Of a DNA stretch of 40,205 nucleotides, positions 16,529 through 24,923 are shown piece after piece. Source of the stretch: an uncultured Burkholderiales bacterium (lineage in GTDB: Bacteria > Pseudomonadota > Gammaproteobacteria > Burkholderiales > Burkholderiaceae_C); NCBI GenBank assembly GCA_903935585.1, contig CAIZSE010000031.1:1-40205 (forward strand), written 5' to 3'. The notes beneath the pieces were generated by a model. That model was not told the DNA's origin. It was given only the letters and a program-made list of their open reading frames with translations, and did no database searches. Position 1 is the stretch's first letter. The number at the start of each line of letters is the position of its first letter. Both the position numbers and the translations under genes were made by a program.

Positions 16529-16581
16529 GCGATGAGCTTTTTTGCATTGAACAACCGTGAAGTGTTGTTCAATTGCATCGC
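16529..16581 (-). repeat. Stem-loop in the nrdA-nrdB intergenic region
   Basis: A perfect 9-base inverted repeat TTGAACAAC (16547-16555) and GTTGTTCAA (16564-16572) encloses an 8-base loop. Outside it GCA/TGC and GCGATG (16529-16534)/CATCGC (16576-16581) can also pair. On the minus strand the stem is followed by AAAAAA, not a T run, so it is not an intrinsic terminator. Confidence 0.6.
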
Positions 16582-16618
16582 ACTTGGCTTATCACAGCAA
16601 AGTGCAATGCTTTTGAAA

Positions 16619-19549
16619 TCATTGACAGGCTTCACAGCCAGGATCATCGATCGCACAAAACTTGATATCGGTCGCTGGTGATGCACTCATTTGAACTTGT
16701 GCGGCGGCTGCGGCAGCTTCCATGGCGCTCATGCCGCCAGTAGGCGAACCCGAGGAAGAGACTGCATTGTGTGAGCCTGCTTGCACCGTGGATTTTTCAG
16801 CTTGTGTGGCGCTGGATGTGCGCAAGTAGTAAGTGGTTTTGAGCCCACGCAGCCAAGCCAGCTTGTAGGTGTCGTCCAGCTTTTTCCCTGATGCGCCTGC
16901 CATGTAGATGTTCAACGACTGGGCTTGGTCAATCCATTTTTGGCGACGCGCAGCAGCCTCGACCAGCCAAGTGGTTTCGACTTCAAATGCGGTCGCGTAG
17001 AGCGCTTTGATTTCTTGCGGGACGCGATCGATCGGACGCAATGAACCATCAAAATGCTTCAGGTCCATGACCATCACGTCATCCCACAGCCCAAGACGCT
17101 TGAGGTCTCGCACCAAATAGCCGTTGATCACGGTGAACTCGCCCGAAAGATTGGACTTGACGGACAGGTTGCCGAAACAAGGTTCAATCGAGGCGTCCAC
17201 GCCAATGATGTTGGAAATAGTGGCAGTCGGCGCAATGGCGACGCAGTTGGAGTTGCGCATGCCATCAGATGCGATTTTCTTGCGCAGTGCATCCCAGTCA
17301 AGGGTGGATGAGCGGTCGACTTCAACGTAACCACCGCGCTCACGCTCCAGCAGCTTCAGGGTGTCCAGAGGCAAGATGCCTTGATCCCACAAAGACCCTT
17401 TGTAGGTGGCATATTGGCCGCGCTCTTTCGCCAATTCGGTGGAGGCCCAATAAGCGTAGTAGCAGATGGCTTCCATGGATTGGTCTGCGAATTCCACGGC
17501 AGCCTGTGACGCATAAGGAATGCGCATTTCGTACAGCGAGTCCTGAAAGCCCATCAAGCCCAGGCCGACTGGGCGGTGGCGCATGTTGGAGTCACGGGCC
17601 TTTTTCACGGCGTAGTAGTTGATGTCGATCACGTTGTCCAGCATGCGCATGGCGATCGTGATGGTCTTGTTCAGTTTTTCGTGGTCAATGACCTTGCCGT
17701 TGGCACTGTCTTTCAGGTGACGCGACAGGTTGACCGATCCCAGGTTGCAGACGGCCGTTTCGGTGTCGCTGGTGTTCAGGGTGATTTCAGTGCAAAGGTT
17801 GGACGAGTGCACCACGCCAACGTGTTGCTGAGGCGAGCGCACGTTGCAAGGGTCCTTGAAGGTGATCCAAGGGTGGCCGGTTTCAAACAGCATCGACAGC
17901 ATCTTGCGCCACAGGTCGGTCGCTGGCACGGTTTTGCTGGGTTTGATTTCGCCGCGCTCGGCTTTTTGCTCATAAACCACATAGGCTTTTTCAAAGGCCA
18001 TACCAAACAGGTCATGCAGATCGGGTACATCGGAGGGCGAGAACAAGGTCCAGCTTCCTTTTTCCATGACACGGCGCATGAACAGGTCGGGGATCCAGTT
18101 GGCCGTGTTCATGTCATGAGTGCGGCGGCGGTCATCGCCTGTGTTTTTGCGCAGTTCCAGGAATTCTTCGATGTCCAGGTGCCATGTTTCCAGGTAAGTG
18201 CAGACTGCACCTTTGCGCTTGCCGCCCTGATTCACGGCGACAGCCGTGTCGTTGACCACTTTGAGGAAAGGCACCACACCTTGTGACTCGCCATTGGTGC
18301 CCTTGATGTGTGAGCCCATGGCACGCACGCGGGTCCAGTCGTTGCCCAGTCCACCCGCAAATTTGGACAGCAAAGCGTTTTCCTTGATGGACTCGTAAAT
18401 GCCGTCCAGATCATCGGGTACTGTAGTCAGGTAGCAGCTCGACAGCTGTGAGCGCAATGTGCCGCTGTTGAACAGCGTGGGCGTGGAAGACATGAAGTCA
18501 AACGAAGACAGGATTTCGTAAAACTCGATGGCTCGTGCTTCGCGGTTGATTTCGTTGAGCGACAGACCCATGGCAACGCGCATGAAGAAAGCCTGAGGCA
18601 TCTCGATGCGTGTCTTGCGCACGTGCAGGAAATAACGGTCATACAGGGTTTGCAGACCCAAGTAATCAAATTGCAGATCGCGTTCGGGCTTGAGTGCGCT
18701 CGCCAGCTTTTTCAGGTCAAACTGCAGCAGCTTCTCGTCGAGCAGGTCGTTGTCTACGCCCTTCTTGATGAATTGAGGGAAGTAATTGATGTACTCCTCG
18801 GCCATCTGGTCCTGCGTCACTTCCTTGCCCAAAATTTCCTTGGCGATGGTGTGCATCAACAGGCGAGCGGTCACGTAGGTGTAATCAGGATCCTTTTCGA
18901 TCAAGGTGCGCGATGCCAGGATCGATGCCTTGTAGACCTCTTCCATGGGCACACCGTCGTACAGGTTGCGCATGGTTTCGGCCACGATGGGCTCGGGGCT
19001 GACGTCCTTGCCCAAGCCGGCGCAGGCATTCACCATCAGTGATTTGAGGTAATCCAGATCCAGGGCGACGCGTTGGCCGCCATCAATGACATGCAGGCGT
19101 GGTTCAGTTGGCTGGGGGGCTGCTTGTTGCTGCTGTTGGGCGCGTTCTTGGGTGCGACGCTCACGGTACAGCACATAAGCGCGTGCAACTTCATGGTTGC
19201 TGCTGCGCATCAAGCCCAACTCCACCTGATCTTGTACGTCTTCGATGTGGAATGTGCCCCCGCCAGGACGAGAGCGCACCAAAGCGCGGACCACGTTTTG
19301 CGTCAACTCTTCAACCACTTCGCGGACGCTGGCTGATGCGGCGCCTTGTGTGCCGTGAACCGCCAAAAAGGCTTTCATCAGGGCCACAGCAATTTTGCTC
19401 GGCTCGAAAGGCACGACAGCGCCATTGCGGCGAATGATTTGGTAGTGGGCCAGTGCCTGCAGGCCGGGGATACTGTTTTGCCTTGCTTCAGGCTGGTGCA
19501 AATGGGCAGGGGATGGGGAGGCGATTTTCAGATCTGTTTGCATGGTCAT
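16619..19549 (-). CDS. nrdA: Ribonucleoside-diphosphate reductase, alpha subunit (class Ia)
   Basis: NrdA reduces ribonucleoside diphosphates to deoxyribonucleotides with NrdB. The 976-residue protein starts with a flexible region and an ATP-cone (about 35-130; IIRRNGAVVPFEPSKIAVAL and FHIEDVQDQVE), followed by a poly-Gln linker and the RNR N-domain. Active-site blocks are all present: SSCYLTT with the first redox Cys, NLCTEI with the thiyl-radical Cys and Glu, AVCNLGSVNL with the second redox Cys, and KTTYYLR with the two tyrosines of radical transfer. The C-terminus ends DDPGCEACQ, the mobile CxxC that receives electrons from thioredoxin or glutaredoxin. ATGs at 19549 and 19543 and a TTG at 19585 are possible starts; none has a clear Shine-Dalgarno sequence. 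It is expressed from a promoter with two NrdR boxes. Confidence 0.97.
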   Translation of the reverse strand: MTMQTDLKIASPSPAHLHQPEARQNSIPGLQALAHYQIIRRNGAVVPFEPSKIAVALMKAFLAVHGTQGAASASVREVVEELTQNVVRALVRSRPGGGTFHIEDVQDQVELGLMRSSNHEVARAYVLYRERRTQERAQQQQQAAPQPTEPRLHVIDGGQRVALDLDYLKSLMVNACAGLGKDVSPEPIVAETMRNLYDGVPMEEVYKASILASRTLIEKDPDYTYVTARLLMHTIAKEILGKEVTQDQMAEEYINYFPQFIKKGVDNDLLDEKLLQFDLKKLASALKPERDLQFDYLGLQTLYDRYFLHVRKTRIEMPQAFFMRVAMGLSLNEINREARAIEFYEILSSFDFMSSTPTLFNSGTLRSQLSSCYLTTVPDDLDGIYESIKENALLSKFAGGLGNDWTRVRAMGSHIKGTNGESQGVVPFLKVVNDTAVAVNQGGKRKGAVCTYLETWHLDIEEFLELRKNTGDDRRRTHDMNTANWIPDLFMRRVMEKGSWTLFSPSDVPDLHDLFGMAFEKAYVVYEQKAERGEIKPSKTVPATDLWRKMLSMLFETGHPWITFKDPCNVRSPQQHVGVVHSSNLCTEITLNTSDTETAVCNLGSVNLSRHLKDSANGKVIDHEKLNKTITIAMRMLDNVIDINYYAVKKARDSNMRHRPVGLGLMGFQDSLYEMRIPYASQAAVEFADQSMEAICYYAYWASTELAKERGQYATYKGSLWDQGILPLDTLKLLERERGGYVEVDRSSTLDWDALRKKIASDGMRNSNCVAIAPTATISNIIGVDASIEPCFGNLSVKSNLSGEFTVINGYLVRDLKRLGLWDDVMVMDLKHFDGSLRPIDRVPQEIKALYATAFEVETTWLVEAAARRQKWIDQAQSLNIYMAGASGKKLDDTYKLAWLRGLKTTYYLRTSSATQAEKSTVQAGSHNAVSSSGSPTGGMSAMEAAAAAAQVQMSASPATDIKFCAIDDPGCEACQ

Positions 19550-19630
19550 ATCGGTGGATTTCAGTGATCGTTGAATCTGGAACAAGCCGCTTCAATGGGC
19601 GATTTGTTTAGTTGTGAGAATTTGTAAGAA

Positions 19631-19646
19631 GCACTATATCTGGTGT
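19631..19646 (-). promoter_or_regulatory. NrdR box 1, overlapping the nrdA -10
   Basis: ACACCAGATATAGTGC on the minus strand matches the NrdR consensus ACACWATATATWGTGT at 13 of 16 positions as I recall it. It covers the -10 element. Its centre is 32 bases from that of box 2, three helical turns, as expected for paired NrdR boxes. Confidence 0.8.
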
Positions 19647-19661
19647 CTGGCATTAGCACAA
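19633..19661 (-). promoter_or_regulatory. nrdAB promoter (-35 and -10)
   Basis: On the minus strand TTGTGC (19661-19656) and TATAGT (19638-19633) are separated by exactly 17 bases, a good sigma-70 promoter. Transcription would start near 19626, leaving a leader of about 77 bases before the ATG at 19549. Confidence 0.75.
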
Positions 19662-19662
19662 G

Positions 19663-19678
19663 CCACTACAGGTAGTGT
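19663..19678 (-). promoter_or_regulatory. NrdR box 2, upstream of the nrdA -35
   Basis: ACACTACCTGTAGTGG on the minus strand matches the NrdR consensus at 12 of 16 positions and is palindromic (CACTAC/GTAGTG). It lies directly upstream of the -35. Together with box 1 it indicates repression of nrdAB by NrdR when dATP is plentiful. Confidence 0.78.
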
Positions 19679-19966
19679 ACCGGTCAGTTTTGCGAGTCTG
19701 GCTTGATCGTGCCAAATAAATTGCTGCCGAGGCCTTTTGTGAGCGCCTTTCACTTTCTGAAAAGAGGGCTCGATTCGCCTGTTTTCAATGGCTTTGGATC
19801 TGCCAAATCAGTCCTGATGCGGCCTGCGAAGCAATTGTGCTGAAAATACCTTGATGGGCTTGGGCTGCGCGGCGATGGCGTGGCTGTTGTTTTGATCCAA
19901 AAGTCAATTTCGAACTGAGCCTCAAACGCGTAAATATTTTTGGGTAGGGTTTGCCAGAGATCGGAA
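19679..19966. other. Intergenic stretch between the nrdA promoter and ampD
   Basis: Together with the nrdA leader this is the longest gap in the window (about 417 bases, 19550-19966). Beyond the NrdR boxes I see no gene, no clear terminator for ampD and no RNA gene. Base composition is somewhat more AT-rich than the flanking genes. Confidence 0.6.
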
Positions 19967-20548
19967 TCAGGGAAAAACCTGAGGCGGAAAATCCAACAAC
20001 TGCTTCAGACGTGCCCAGTGGAAGCCCGGACCTGGATCCTGCTTTCTGCCGGGTGCAATGTGTTCATGCCCCGCCAGATGTGCAATGGGGTAGTTTTGCC
20101 GGATGTCCCGGCAAAGTTCGGCCAAGCGCCGGTATTGCGTGTCTTCGAAAGTATCACCCTCGAGGCCCTCGAGTTCAATGCCGATCGAGTCGTCATTGCA
20201 ATTGCTTCGCCCGCGGTACTGCGACTGCCCCGCATGCCAGGCGCGGTCATTGCAGCTGACAAACTGCCACAAGGAGCCGTCGCGGCGTATGTAGAAATGC
20301 GATGAGACCGTCAGCCCCCGGATGGACTGGAAGTAAGGGTGAGCTTCCCAATCGAGCTGGTTGGTAAAAAGGCGTTGCACGGCATCGCCACCATATTGGC
20401 CGGGCGGAAGGCTGATGGAGTGGACAACGATCAGGTCAATGCACGCCAGAGGGGGACGAGAACCGAAGTTGGGGGATTCAAGTCGCACCGCTTGTGGGTG
20501 CCAACCTTTTTGCCAAGGGGGCAGCGTCTCTGGTGCGGACTCAGCCAT
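19967..20548 (-). CDS. ampD: 1,6-anhydro-N-acetylmuramyl-L-alanine amidase AmpD
   Basis: AmpD cleaves the peptide from anhydro-muropeptides in the cytoplasm during cell-wall recycling. The 193-residue protein is an amidase_2 domain of normal AmpD size. Zinc ligands are seen at H43 (IVVHSIS), H161 and D171 (GHEHIAPGRKQDPG), and the conserved SIGIELEG block with its Glu at about 125. No signal peptide is present, consistent with a cytoplasmic AmpD rather than a periplasmic paralogue. Its product, the tripeptide, is the substrate of Mpl encoded at 8214-9581. It is the last gene of a three-gene minus-strand unit, 13 bases after the PP0621-like gene. Confidence 0.95.
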   Translation of the reverse strand: MAESAPETLPPWQKGWHPQAVRLESPNFGSRPPLACIDLIVVHSISLPPGQYGGDAVQRLFTNQLDWEAHPYFQSIRGLTVSSHFYIRRDGSLWQFVSCNDRAWHAGQSQYRGRSNCNDDSIGIELEGLEGDTFEDTQYRRLAELCRDIRQNYPIAHLAGHEHIAPGRKQDPGPGFHWARLKQLLDFPPQVFP

Positions 20549-20561
20549 GGCCGCAGTGGTT

Positions 20562-20798
20562 TCAGCCGGGGTTGCGGTCTTGTGCTGCAGCCCGATGTTC
20601 GGTGCTGCAGTAAAGGCCTTTTTGGCCAGAGACGGCTTCTTCTGAAGGCAAATGGATCCCGCAATGGCCGCAAGTCACCATTTCCGATGGCGTTTGGGCA
20701 TCCGTTTTTTGAGGCGGATTGGCCTTGTTGGCCGAACGCCCACGTTTTAAAGCCCAGATGATCAGCACAACCACCAGCAGTAAAAACAGATATTTCAT
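20562..20798 (-). CDS. Small PP0621-like membrane protein with Cys pairs
   Basis: This 78-residue protein has an N-terminal transmembrane segment (MKYLFLLLVVVLIIWAL), a basic turn (KRGRS), a short linker and a C-terminal zinc-ribbon-like motif: CGHCGIHLP (CxxC) and a third Cys in GLYCSTEHR. This is the PP0621 family pattern. The ATG at 20798 overlaps the stop codon of the upstream cytochrome-assembly-like gene (ATGA), which supports it as the true start although the frame stays open further upstream. Function is unknown. Three cysteines plus His in EHR could bind zinc. Its position between a CcsA-like protein and ampD is seen in other Burkholderiales to my knowledge. Confidence 0.82.
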   Translation of the reverse strand: MKYLFLLLVVVLIIWALKRGRSANKANPPQKTDAQTPSEMVTCGHCGIHLPSEEAVSGQKGLYCSTEHRAAAQDRNPG

Positions 20799-21598
20799 CC
20801 CATACGCCCCAGCAAAACTTCCAAAACAAATCGGGAGCCGGCATAAGACAAGAGCAACAAGCCCGCCCCGATGTAAAGCACCCGGACTGCGCGGCGGCCT
20901 CGCCAGCCCCACTGGCTGCGACCGATCAGCAAGATGGCAAAGGTTAACCAGGACAGCAAGGCAAAAATGGTTTTGTGGTCCCAGCGCCAATGGCCCTGAC
21001 CCTGGCCGTAAAGTGCATCGCCAAACAAAATGCCGGCCACCAAGGTGCCGGTCAGCAAAAAGAAACCTGCCAGGACGAACCGGAAGGTGAGTCGCTCCAG
21101 CGTTAACAGCGGGACGCCGCTTCCGGCATCTTGGGCCATCCGGATATCGCGTTCAGCCCGGGTCATCATCCAGCCATGCACCACGGCGGCACCAAACATG
21201 CCGTAAGCAGACAAACCCAAAGCCCAATGCAAAGGCAACCAAGCCGATGCTTGCGCGGACAAGGGCGTGCCCGGGAAAAACCAGGCCAGCACAACGGCGA
21301 TGGTCCCCAAACTGCCCATGGCCCATCGGGCTTTGAATTTGGGGAAAAACTGGCTCTCTAATATGTAGGCACTCACCACGAGCCAGGCAGTCACCGATAT
21401 CGCGGGTGCAAACCCGAAGTGGACCGGCCCGACCAGCAAGCTCAGCAAAGCCACGGCATGCGCGGCCCATGCCAGCCAAAGAAGGCGACGAGCATGGGTG
21501 TGGGAAAGCCGCTCACCCGCTAAGGCTGGCAAGCCGTAGGCCAAAGCAGCCAGGACGGTGGCAGGCAACATCCAAAATGGGGGACTCGCTAAAATCAT
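20795..21598 (-). CDS. CcsA/YpjD-like cytochrome c assembly family membrane protein
   Basis: The 267-residue protein has eight or so membrane segments and belongs to the CcmC/CcsA/HemX family. The C-terminal part contains the heme-handling WxWD-like motif HWRWDHKTIFALLSWLTF and the conserved histidines PLHWALGLSAYGMF and VVHGWMM. In this position in proteobacteria, upstream or divergent to ffh, it is often called YpjD or an inner-membrane cytochrome-assembly protein, but a role in cytochrome c maturation has not been settled. The ATG at 21598 has no Shine-Dalgarno sequence but a -10-like TAAACT seven bases upstream. It leads the ampD unit and diverges from ffh. Confidence 0.87.
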   Translation of the reverse strand: MILASPPFWMLPATVLAALAYGLPALAGERLSHTHARRLLWLAWAAHAVALLSLLVGPVHFGFAPAISVTAWLVVSAYILESQFFPKFKARWAMGSLGTIAVVLAWFFPGTPLSAQASAWLPLHWALGLSAYGMFGAAVVHGWMMTRAERDIRMAQDAGSGVPLLTLERLTFRFVLAGFFLLTGTLVAGILFGDALYGQGQGHWRWDHKTIFALLSWLTFAILLIGRSQWGWRGRRAVRVLYIGAGLLLLSYAGSRFVLEVLLGRMG

Positions 21599-21605
21599 GG
21601 CACCG

Positions 21606-21611
21606 AGTTTA
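21606..21611 (-). promoter_or_regulatory. Candidate -10 element directly before the CcsA-like gene
   Basis: On the minus strand TAAACT (21611-21606) ends seven bases before the ATG at 21598, with no Shine-Dalgarno sequence in between. A leaderless start is possible. Confidence 0.35.
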
Positions 21612-21675
21612 GCCTTTCAGGCGCAGCCACAGGGGCTTCGCCATCACGCTTGACCGGATATTTCTGGATTCCCCC

Positions 21676-23061
21676 ATGGCCTCCGCCCTGACCGACAAAC
21701 TTTCACGCCTCGTCAAGACCCTCAGCGGACAGGCCCGCATCACCGAATCCAACGTGGCCGACATGCTGCGCGAGGTGCGCATGGCACTGCTGGAGGCCGA
21801 CGTGGCCTTGCCGGTGGTGCGCGATTTCATTGCCCGTGTGAAAGATAAAGCGCTGGGCCAGGAGGTCATGGGCTCGCTCAAACCCGGACAAGCACTGGTG
21901 GGTGTCGTTAATCGGGAGCTGGCCGCCACCATGGGCGAGGGGGTGTCCGACATCAATTTGGCTGCACAACCGCCTGCCGTGATCCTGATGGCGGGCTTGC
22001 AAGGTGCCGGCAAAACCACCACCACCGCCAAGCTGGCCAAGCACCTGATTGAAAAACGCAAAAAGAAAGTGCTGACGGTCTCGGGCGATGTGTACCGCCC
22101 CGCCGCCATTGAACAGCTGAAAACCGTGACCGCGCAAGCCGGGGCCGAATGGTTCCCCAGCACGCCTGATCAAAAGCCGATCGACATTGCCCGCGCCGCC
22201 ATCGACTACGCCCGCAAACATTTCTTTGATGTGTTGCTGGTCGACACCGCAGGCCGGCTGGCCATTGACGAGGCCCTGATGGCCGAGATCAAGGCCTTGC
22301 ATGCAGAGCTCAAACCGGTCGAGACCCTGTTTGTGGTGGATGCCATGCAGGGTCAGGATGCGGCCAACACCGCCAAAGCCTTCAGTGAAGCCTTGCCCCT
22401 GACCGGCATCGTGCTGACCAAGCTGGACGGCGATTCACGGGGTGGTGCAGCGCTCTCGGTGCGCCAGATCACCGGCGTGCCGATCAAGTTTGCCGGCACC
22501 AGTGAAAAAATTGATGGTTTGGAAGTGTTCGACGCCGAGCGGCACGCCGGGCGTATTTTGGGCATGGGCGACATCCTGGCCCTGGTCGAGCAGGTCACTG
22601 CGGGCGTGGACATGGAAGCGGCGCAAAAGCTGGCGGCCAAGGTCAAAAGCGGTGGCGGTTTTGATTTGAATGACTTTTTGGCCCAAATTCAGCAGATGAA
22701 ACAAATGGGTGGCCTGTCGAGCCTGATGGATAAATTGCCGTCGCAGCTGACTGCCAAGGCCGCTTCCATGGACATGAACAAGGTCGAAAAAGACATTGGC
22801 CGCAAGCAAGGCATCATCCACAGCATGACGCCTCAGGAGCGCAGAAAGCCGGAGTTGATCAAGGCCACCCGCAAGCGCCGCATCGCCGCTGGCGCGGGCG
22901 TTCAGGTGCAAGACGTCAACCGCATGCTCAAGGAGTTTGAGCAGATGCAGGACATGATGAAAAAAATGTCCGGTGGCGGCATGATGAAAATGATGAAACG
23001 CATGGGCGCCATGAAAGGGATGATGGGCGGTGGCGGCGGGTTTCCCGGCATGCCTCGCTGA
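21676..23061 (+). CDS. ffh: Signal recognition particle protein Ffh
   Basis: Ffh is the GTPase of the signal recognition particle and binds 4.5S RNA and nascent signal sequences. The 461-residue protein has the N domain (about 1-95), the GTPase P-loop GLQGAGKTTTTAKLA (about 108-122), DTAGRLAIDEALMAEI, TKLDGDSRGGAALS, and GTSEKIDGLEVF. The Met-rich M domain follows with the RNA-binding MTPQERRKPELIKATRKRRIAAGAG and ends in a Met/Gly-rich tail. It is complete. It diverges from the CcsA-like gene over 77 bases and converges with the ferredoxin gene, nine bases away. Confidence 0.98.
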   Translation: MASALTDKLSRLVKTLSGQARITESNVADMLREVRMALLEADVALPVVRDFIARVKDKALGQEVMGSLKPGQALVGVVNRELAATMGEGVSDINLAAQPPAVILMAGLQGAGKTTTTAKLAKHLIEKRKKKVLTVSGDVYRPAAIEQLKTVTAQAGAEWFPSTPDQKPIDIARAAIDYARKHFFDVLLVDTAGRLAIDEALMAEIKALHAELKPVETLFVVDAMQGQDAANTAKAFSEALPLTGIVLTKLDGDSRGGAALSVRQITGVPIKFAGTSEKIDGLEVFDAERHAGRILGMGDILALVEQVTAGVDMEAAQKLAAKVKSGGGFDLNDFLAQIQQMKQMGGLSSLMDKLPSQLTAKAASMDMNKVEKDIGRKQGIIHSMTPQERRKPELIKATRKRRIAAGAGVQVQDVNRMLKEFEQMQDMMKKMSGGGMMKMMKRMGAMKGMMGGGGGFPGMPR

Positions 23062-23070
23062 GTCTTCCTT

Positions 23071-23400
23071 TCAGTACTGGCTCTCGGGCAGCGTGACCCG
23101 CAGGCCATCCAGCGCGTCGGTCAGCACGATCTGGCACGACAGCCGGCTGCCTGGCTCGCGTACCTGGGCGGTAAAGGCCAGCATGCTGTCCTCGTCGCCG
23201 CTCATGGCGGGCAGCTTGGCCAACCATTCAGCAGACACGACCACATGGCAGGTGGCGCAAGTCAGCAGCCCACCGCAATCGGCCTGAATGCCAGGTAAAT
23301 TCGCATCGACAGCGGACTGCATCAGGCTTTGGCCCTCCTGGACTTGCAGGCTGCGTGCGGCTTGTGTGGGGTCGTGGGGTTGCAGGTGAATGGTGATCAT
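23071..23400 (-). CDS. [2Fe-2S] ferredoxin, adrenodoxin/putidaredoxin type
   Basis: The 109-residue protein has a plant/adrenodoxin-type iron-sulfur domain. Cysteines at 42, 48, 51 and 89 give C-x5-C-x2-C-x37-C, the adrenodoxin/putidaredoxin spacing. DCGGLLTCATCHVVV and LSCQIVLTDALDGLRVTLPE are typical. The acidic loop MSGDEDSML resembles the segment that docks to redox partners. The ATG at 23400 is chosen over a TTG two codons earlier. It lies 41 bases after the glutamine-synthetase-family gene and, as the only electron carrier in the operon, probably feeds the Rieske oxygenase. No reductase gene is in the window, so the donor of its electrons is encoded elsewhere. Confidence 0.9.
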   Translation of the reverse strand: MITIHLQPHDPTQAARSLQVQEGQSLMQSAVDANLPGIQADCGGLLTCATCHVVVSAEWLAKLPAMSGDEDSMLAFTAQVREPGSRLSCQIVLTDALDGLRVTLPESQY

Positions 23401-23441
23401 GTTCAATGCGTCGCCGTCTGGCGCTGTCCTTCAAGAGGGTT

Positions 23442-24923
23442 TCAAATGCGCCCGAAATATTCACGGCGGTGGAATTCCTGCGCGTCCTCGGCCAGCGCCA
23501 AGCGCTGGTGTTCGGCCAGTTTGAGGGTGCTGTAGTAATCGACAAAGGGCTGGCCCAGAGCCTGGCACAGGGTGGGGTCTTTTTGCAGTGCCCGTACGGC
23601 ATTGGCCAGGCTGGTCGGGATGAGGGTCGCACCGGGTGAGTAAGGTGTTTCGGTGGCTTCGGGGGCTTTCAGCTGCGCGTCCACACCGGCCAGCCCAGCA
23701 TGGATTTGCGAGGCCATGTACAGATAGGGGTTGGCCGCCGGTTCACCCAAGCGGTTTTCAATGCGCGTGGCCGCGTCGCCCGCCGCACCAATCACGCGCA
23801 GCATCGCGCCCCGGTTGTCGCGCCCCCACAAGATGGACTGCGGCGCCATTGCGTTGGGCCTGAAACGCCCATAGCCATTGCTGGTGGAGGTGCACAAAGC
23901 CGTGAGCGCCGGGGCATGGGCGAGCAGACCCGCCAGATAAGCGGCGCCCGCATCAGACAGCACCTGCAGCGCATCAAGTGGGCTGCTGCCGGGCGCGGGG
24001 GCATCGCGCATGAACACGTTGTGGCCCGTCAAGCGCTCGCACATGGACTGGTGCAAATGCCAGCCACTCGACATGATGTGTTCAAACGGCGGGCGGCACA
24101 TGAAGGTGGCGTGGTAACCCGCGCGGCGCAGGGCCTGGCGTGTGGCATTGCGGAAAAGCACCATGTTGTCGGCTGCCGTGAGCGCATCGCTCACGTCAAA
24201 CACCGCCTCGACCTGGCTGGGGCCCAGTTCGATTTCGAGCGAGATCAGGGGCAGGCCCAGCGCCTGTGCGGTGCGTTGCACGATGCGCAGGGGCTCCTCG
24301 GCCTGGTCAAACAATGCCTCGGTCAACAAGTTGAAGCCTGGGTGGATCAGACTCACTTCGGGCGCGGGACCGGGCCAGCCTGCGCGGTCCGGGTCGAGGT
24401 CGTGCCCATGCAGCGGGTCTTTCAGGCGGTAGATGTGGAACTCGACTTCGAGCCCACAGCGCATTTGCCAGCCGCGTTCGGTCAGGCGCTGCACGGCCTG
24501 CTGCAGCACATGGCGCGAGTCGAGCGGCACAATGCGGCCATCGGCCAAATAGGGCTGGCACTGCAGCCAGCCGGTTTTGTCGGTCCAGGGCAGCACATGC
24601 CAGCTGGCCGGGTCGGGCATGAGTGTGAAATTGCTGGCGCCCGAAAACCCTGGCAAGGTCTGCGCGATGCCCGGCTCGAACACCTTGAAGGCGGTGCGGT
24701 CCGAGCTGTCCTTGAGCAGCAAGGTGCTGACCATGCCCACACCGTTGGCCAGCGCCTGGCGCAACTGAGACGCCACGATGGTCTTGCCGCGCACCACGCC
24801 GTGCAGGTCGCACCAGCCCAGGCGGATCAGTTCGATGCCCGAGGACTCGACCTGTTTGACCAACTGCTCGCAGGCGGCCAGGCGCTCATGGCTTTGCAGG
24901 CCACAACGTTGCGCAAAACTCAT
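23442..24923 (-). CDS. Glutamine-synthetase-family ligase, probably gamma-glutamyl-amide forming
   Basis: The 493-residue protein has the complete GS catalytic fold. Metal/ATP and substrate motifs are E159-x-E161 (GLEVEFHIY), E232 and E239 (EIELGPSQVEA), H289/H291 (SSGWHLHQSM), SNGYGRFRPNAMAPQSILWGRDNRGAMLRV (347-376) and E389/R391 (TRIENRLGEPAANPYLY). True GlnA features such as the NPTVNSYKRL block and the adenylylation site are absent or altered. This resembles PuuA, IpuC and TdnQ-type enzymes that ligate glutamate to amines other than ammonia. The start overlaps the oxygenase stop (ATGA), so the two are coupled. The amine substrate cannot be read from sequence. An upstream extension of the frame is an open frame inside the oxygenase gene and not part of this protein. 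Confidence 0.88.
   Translation of the reverse strand: MSFAQRCGLQSHERLAACEQLVKQVESSGIELIRLGWCDLHGVVRGKTIVASQLRQALANGVGMVSTLLLKDSSDRTAFKVFEPGIAQTLPGFSGASNFTLMPDPASWHVLPWTDKTGWLQCQPYLADGRIVPLDSRHVLQQAVQRLTERGWQMRCGLEVEFHIYRLKDPLHGHDLDPDRAGWPGPAPEVSLIHPGFNLLTEALFDQAEEPLRIVQRTAQALGLPLISLEIELGPSQVEAVFDVSDALTAADNMVLFRNATRQALRRAGYHATFMCRPPFEHIMSSGWHLHQSMCERLTGHNVFMRDAPAPGSSPLDALQVLSDAGAAYLAGLLAHAPALTALCTSTSNGYGRFRPNAMAPQSILWGRDNRGAMLRVIGAAGDAATRIENRLGEPAANPYLYMASQIHAGLAGVDAQLKAPEATETPYSPGATLIPTSLANAVRALQKDPTLCQALGQPFVDYYSTLKLAEHQRLALAEDAQEFHRREYFGRI

Noticed and set aside
16538-16572. Hairpin after TTTTTT on the plus strand as a terminator
   Set aside because: The T run precedes the stem on the plus strand and no plus-strand gene ends there.
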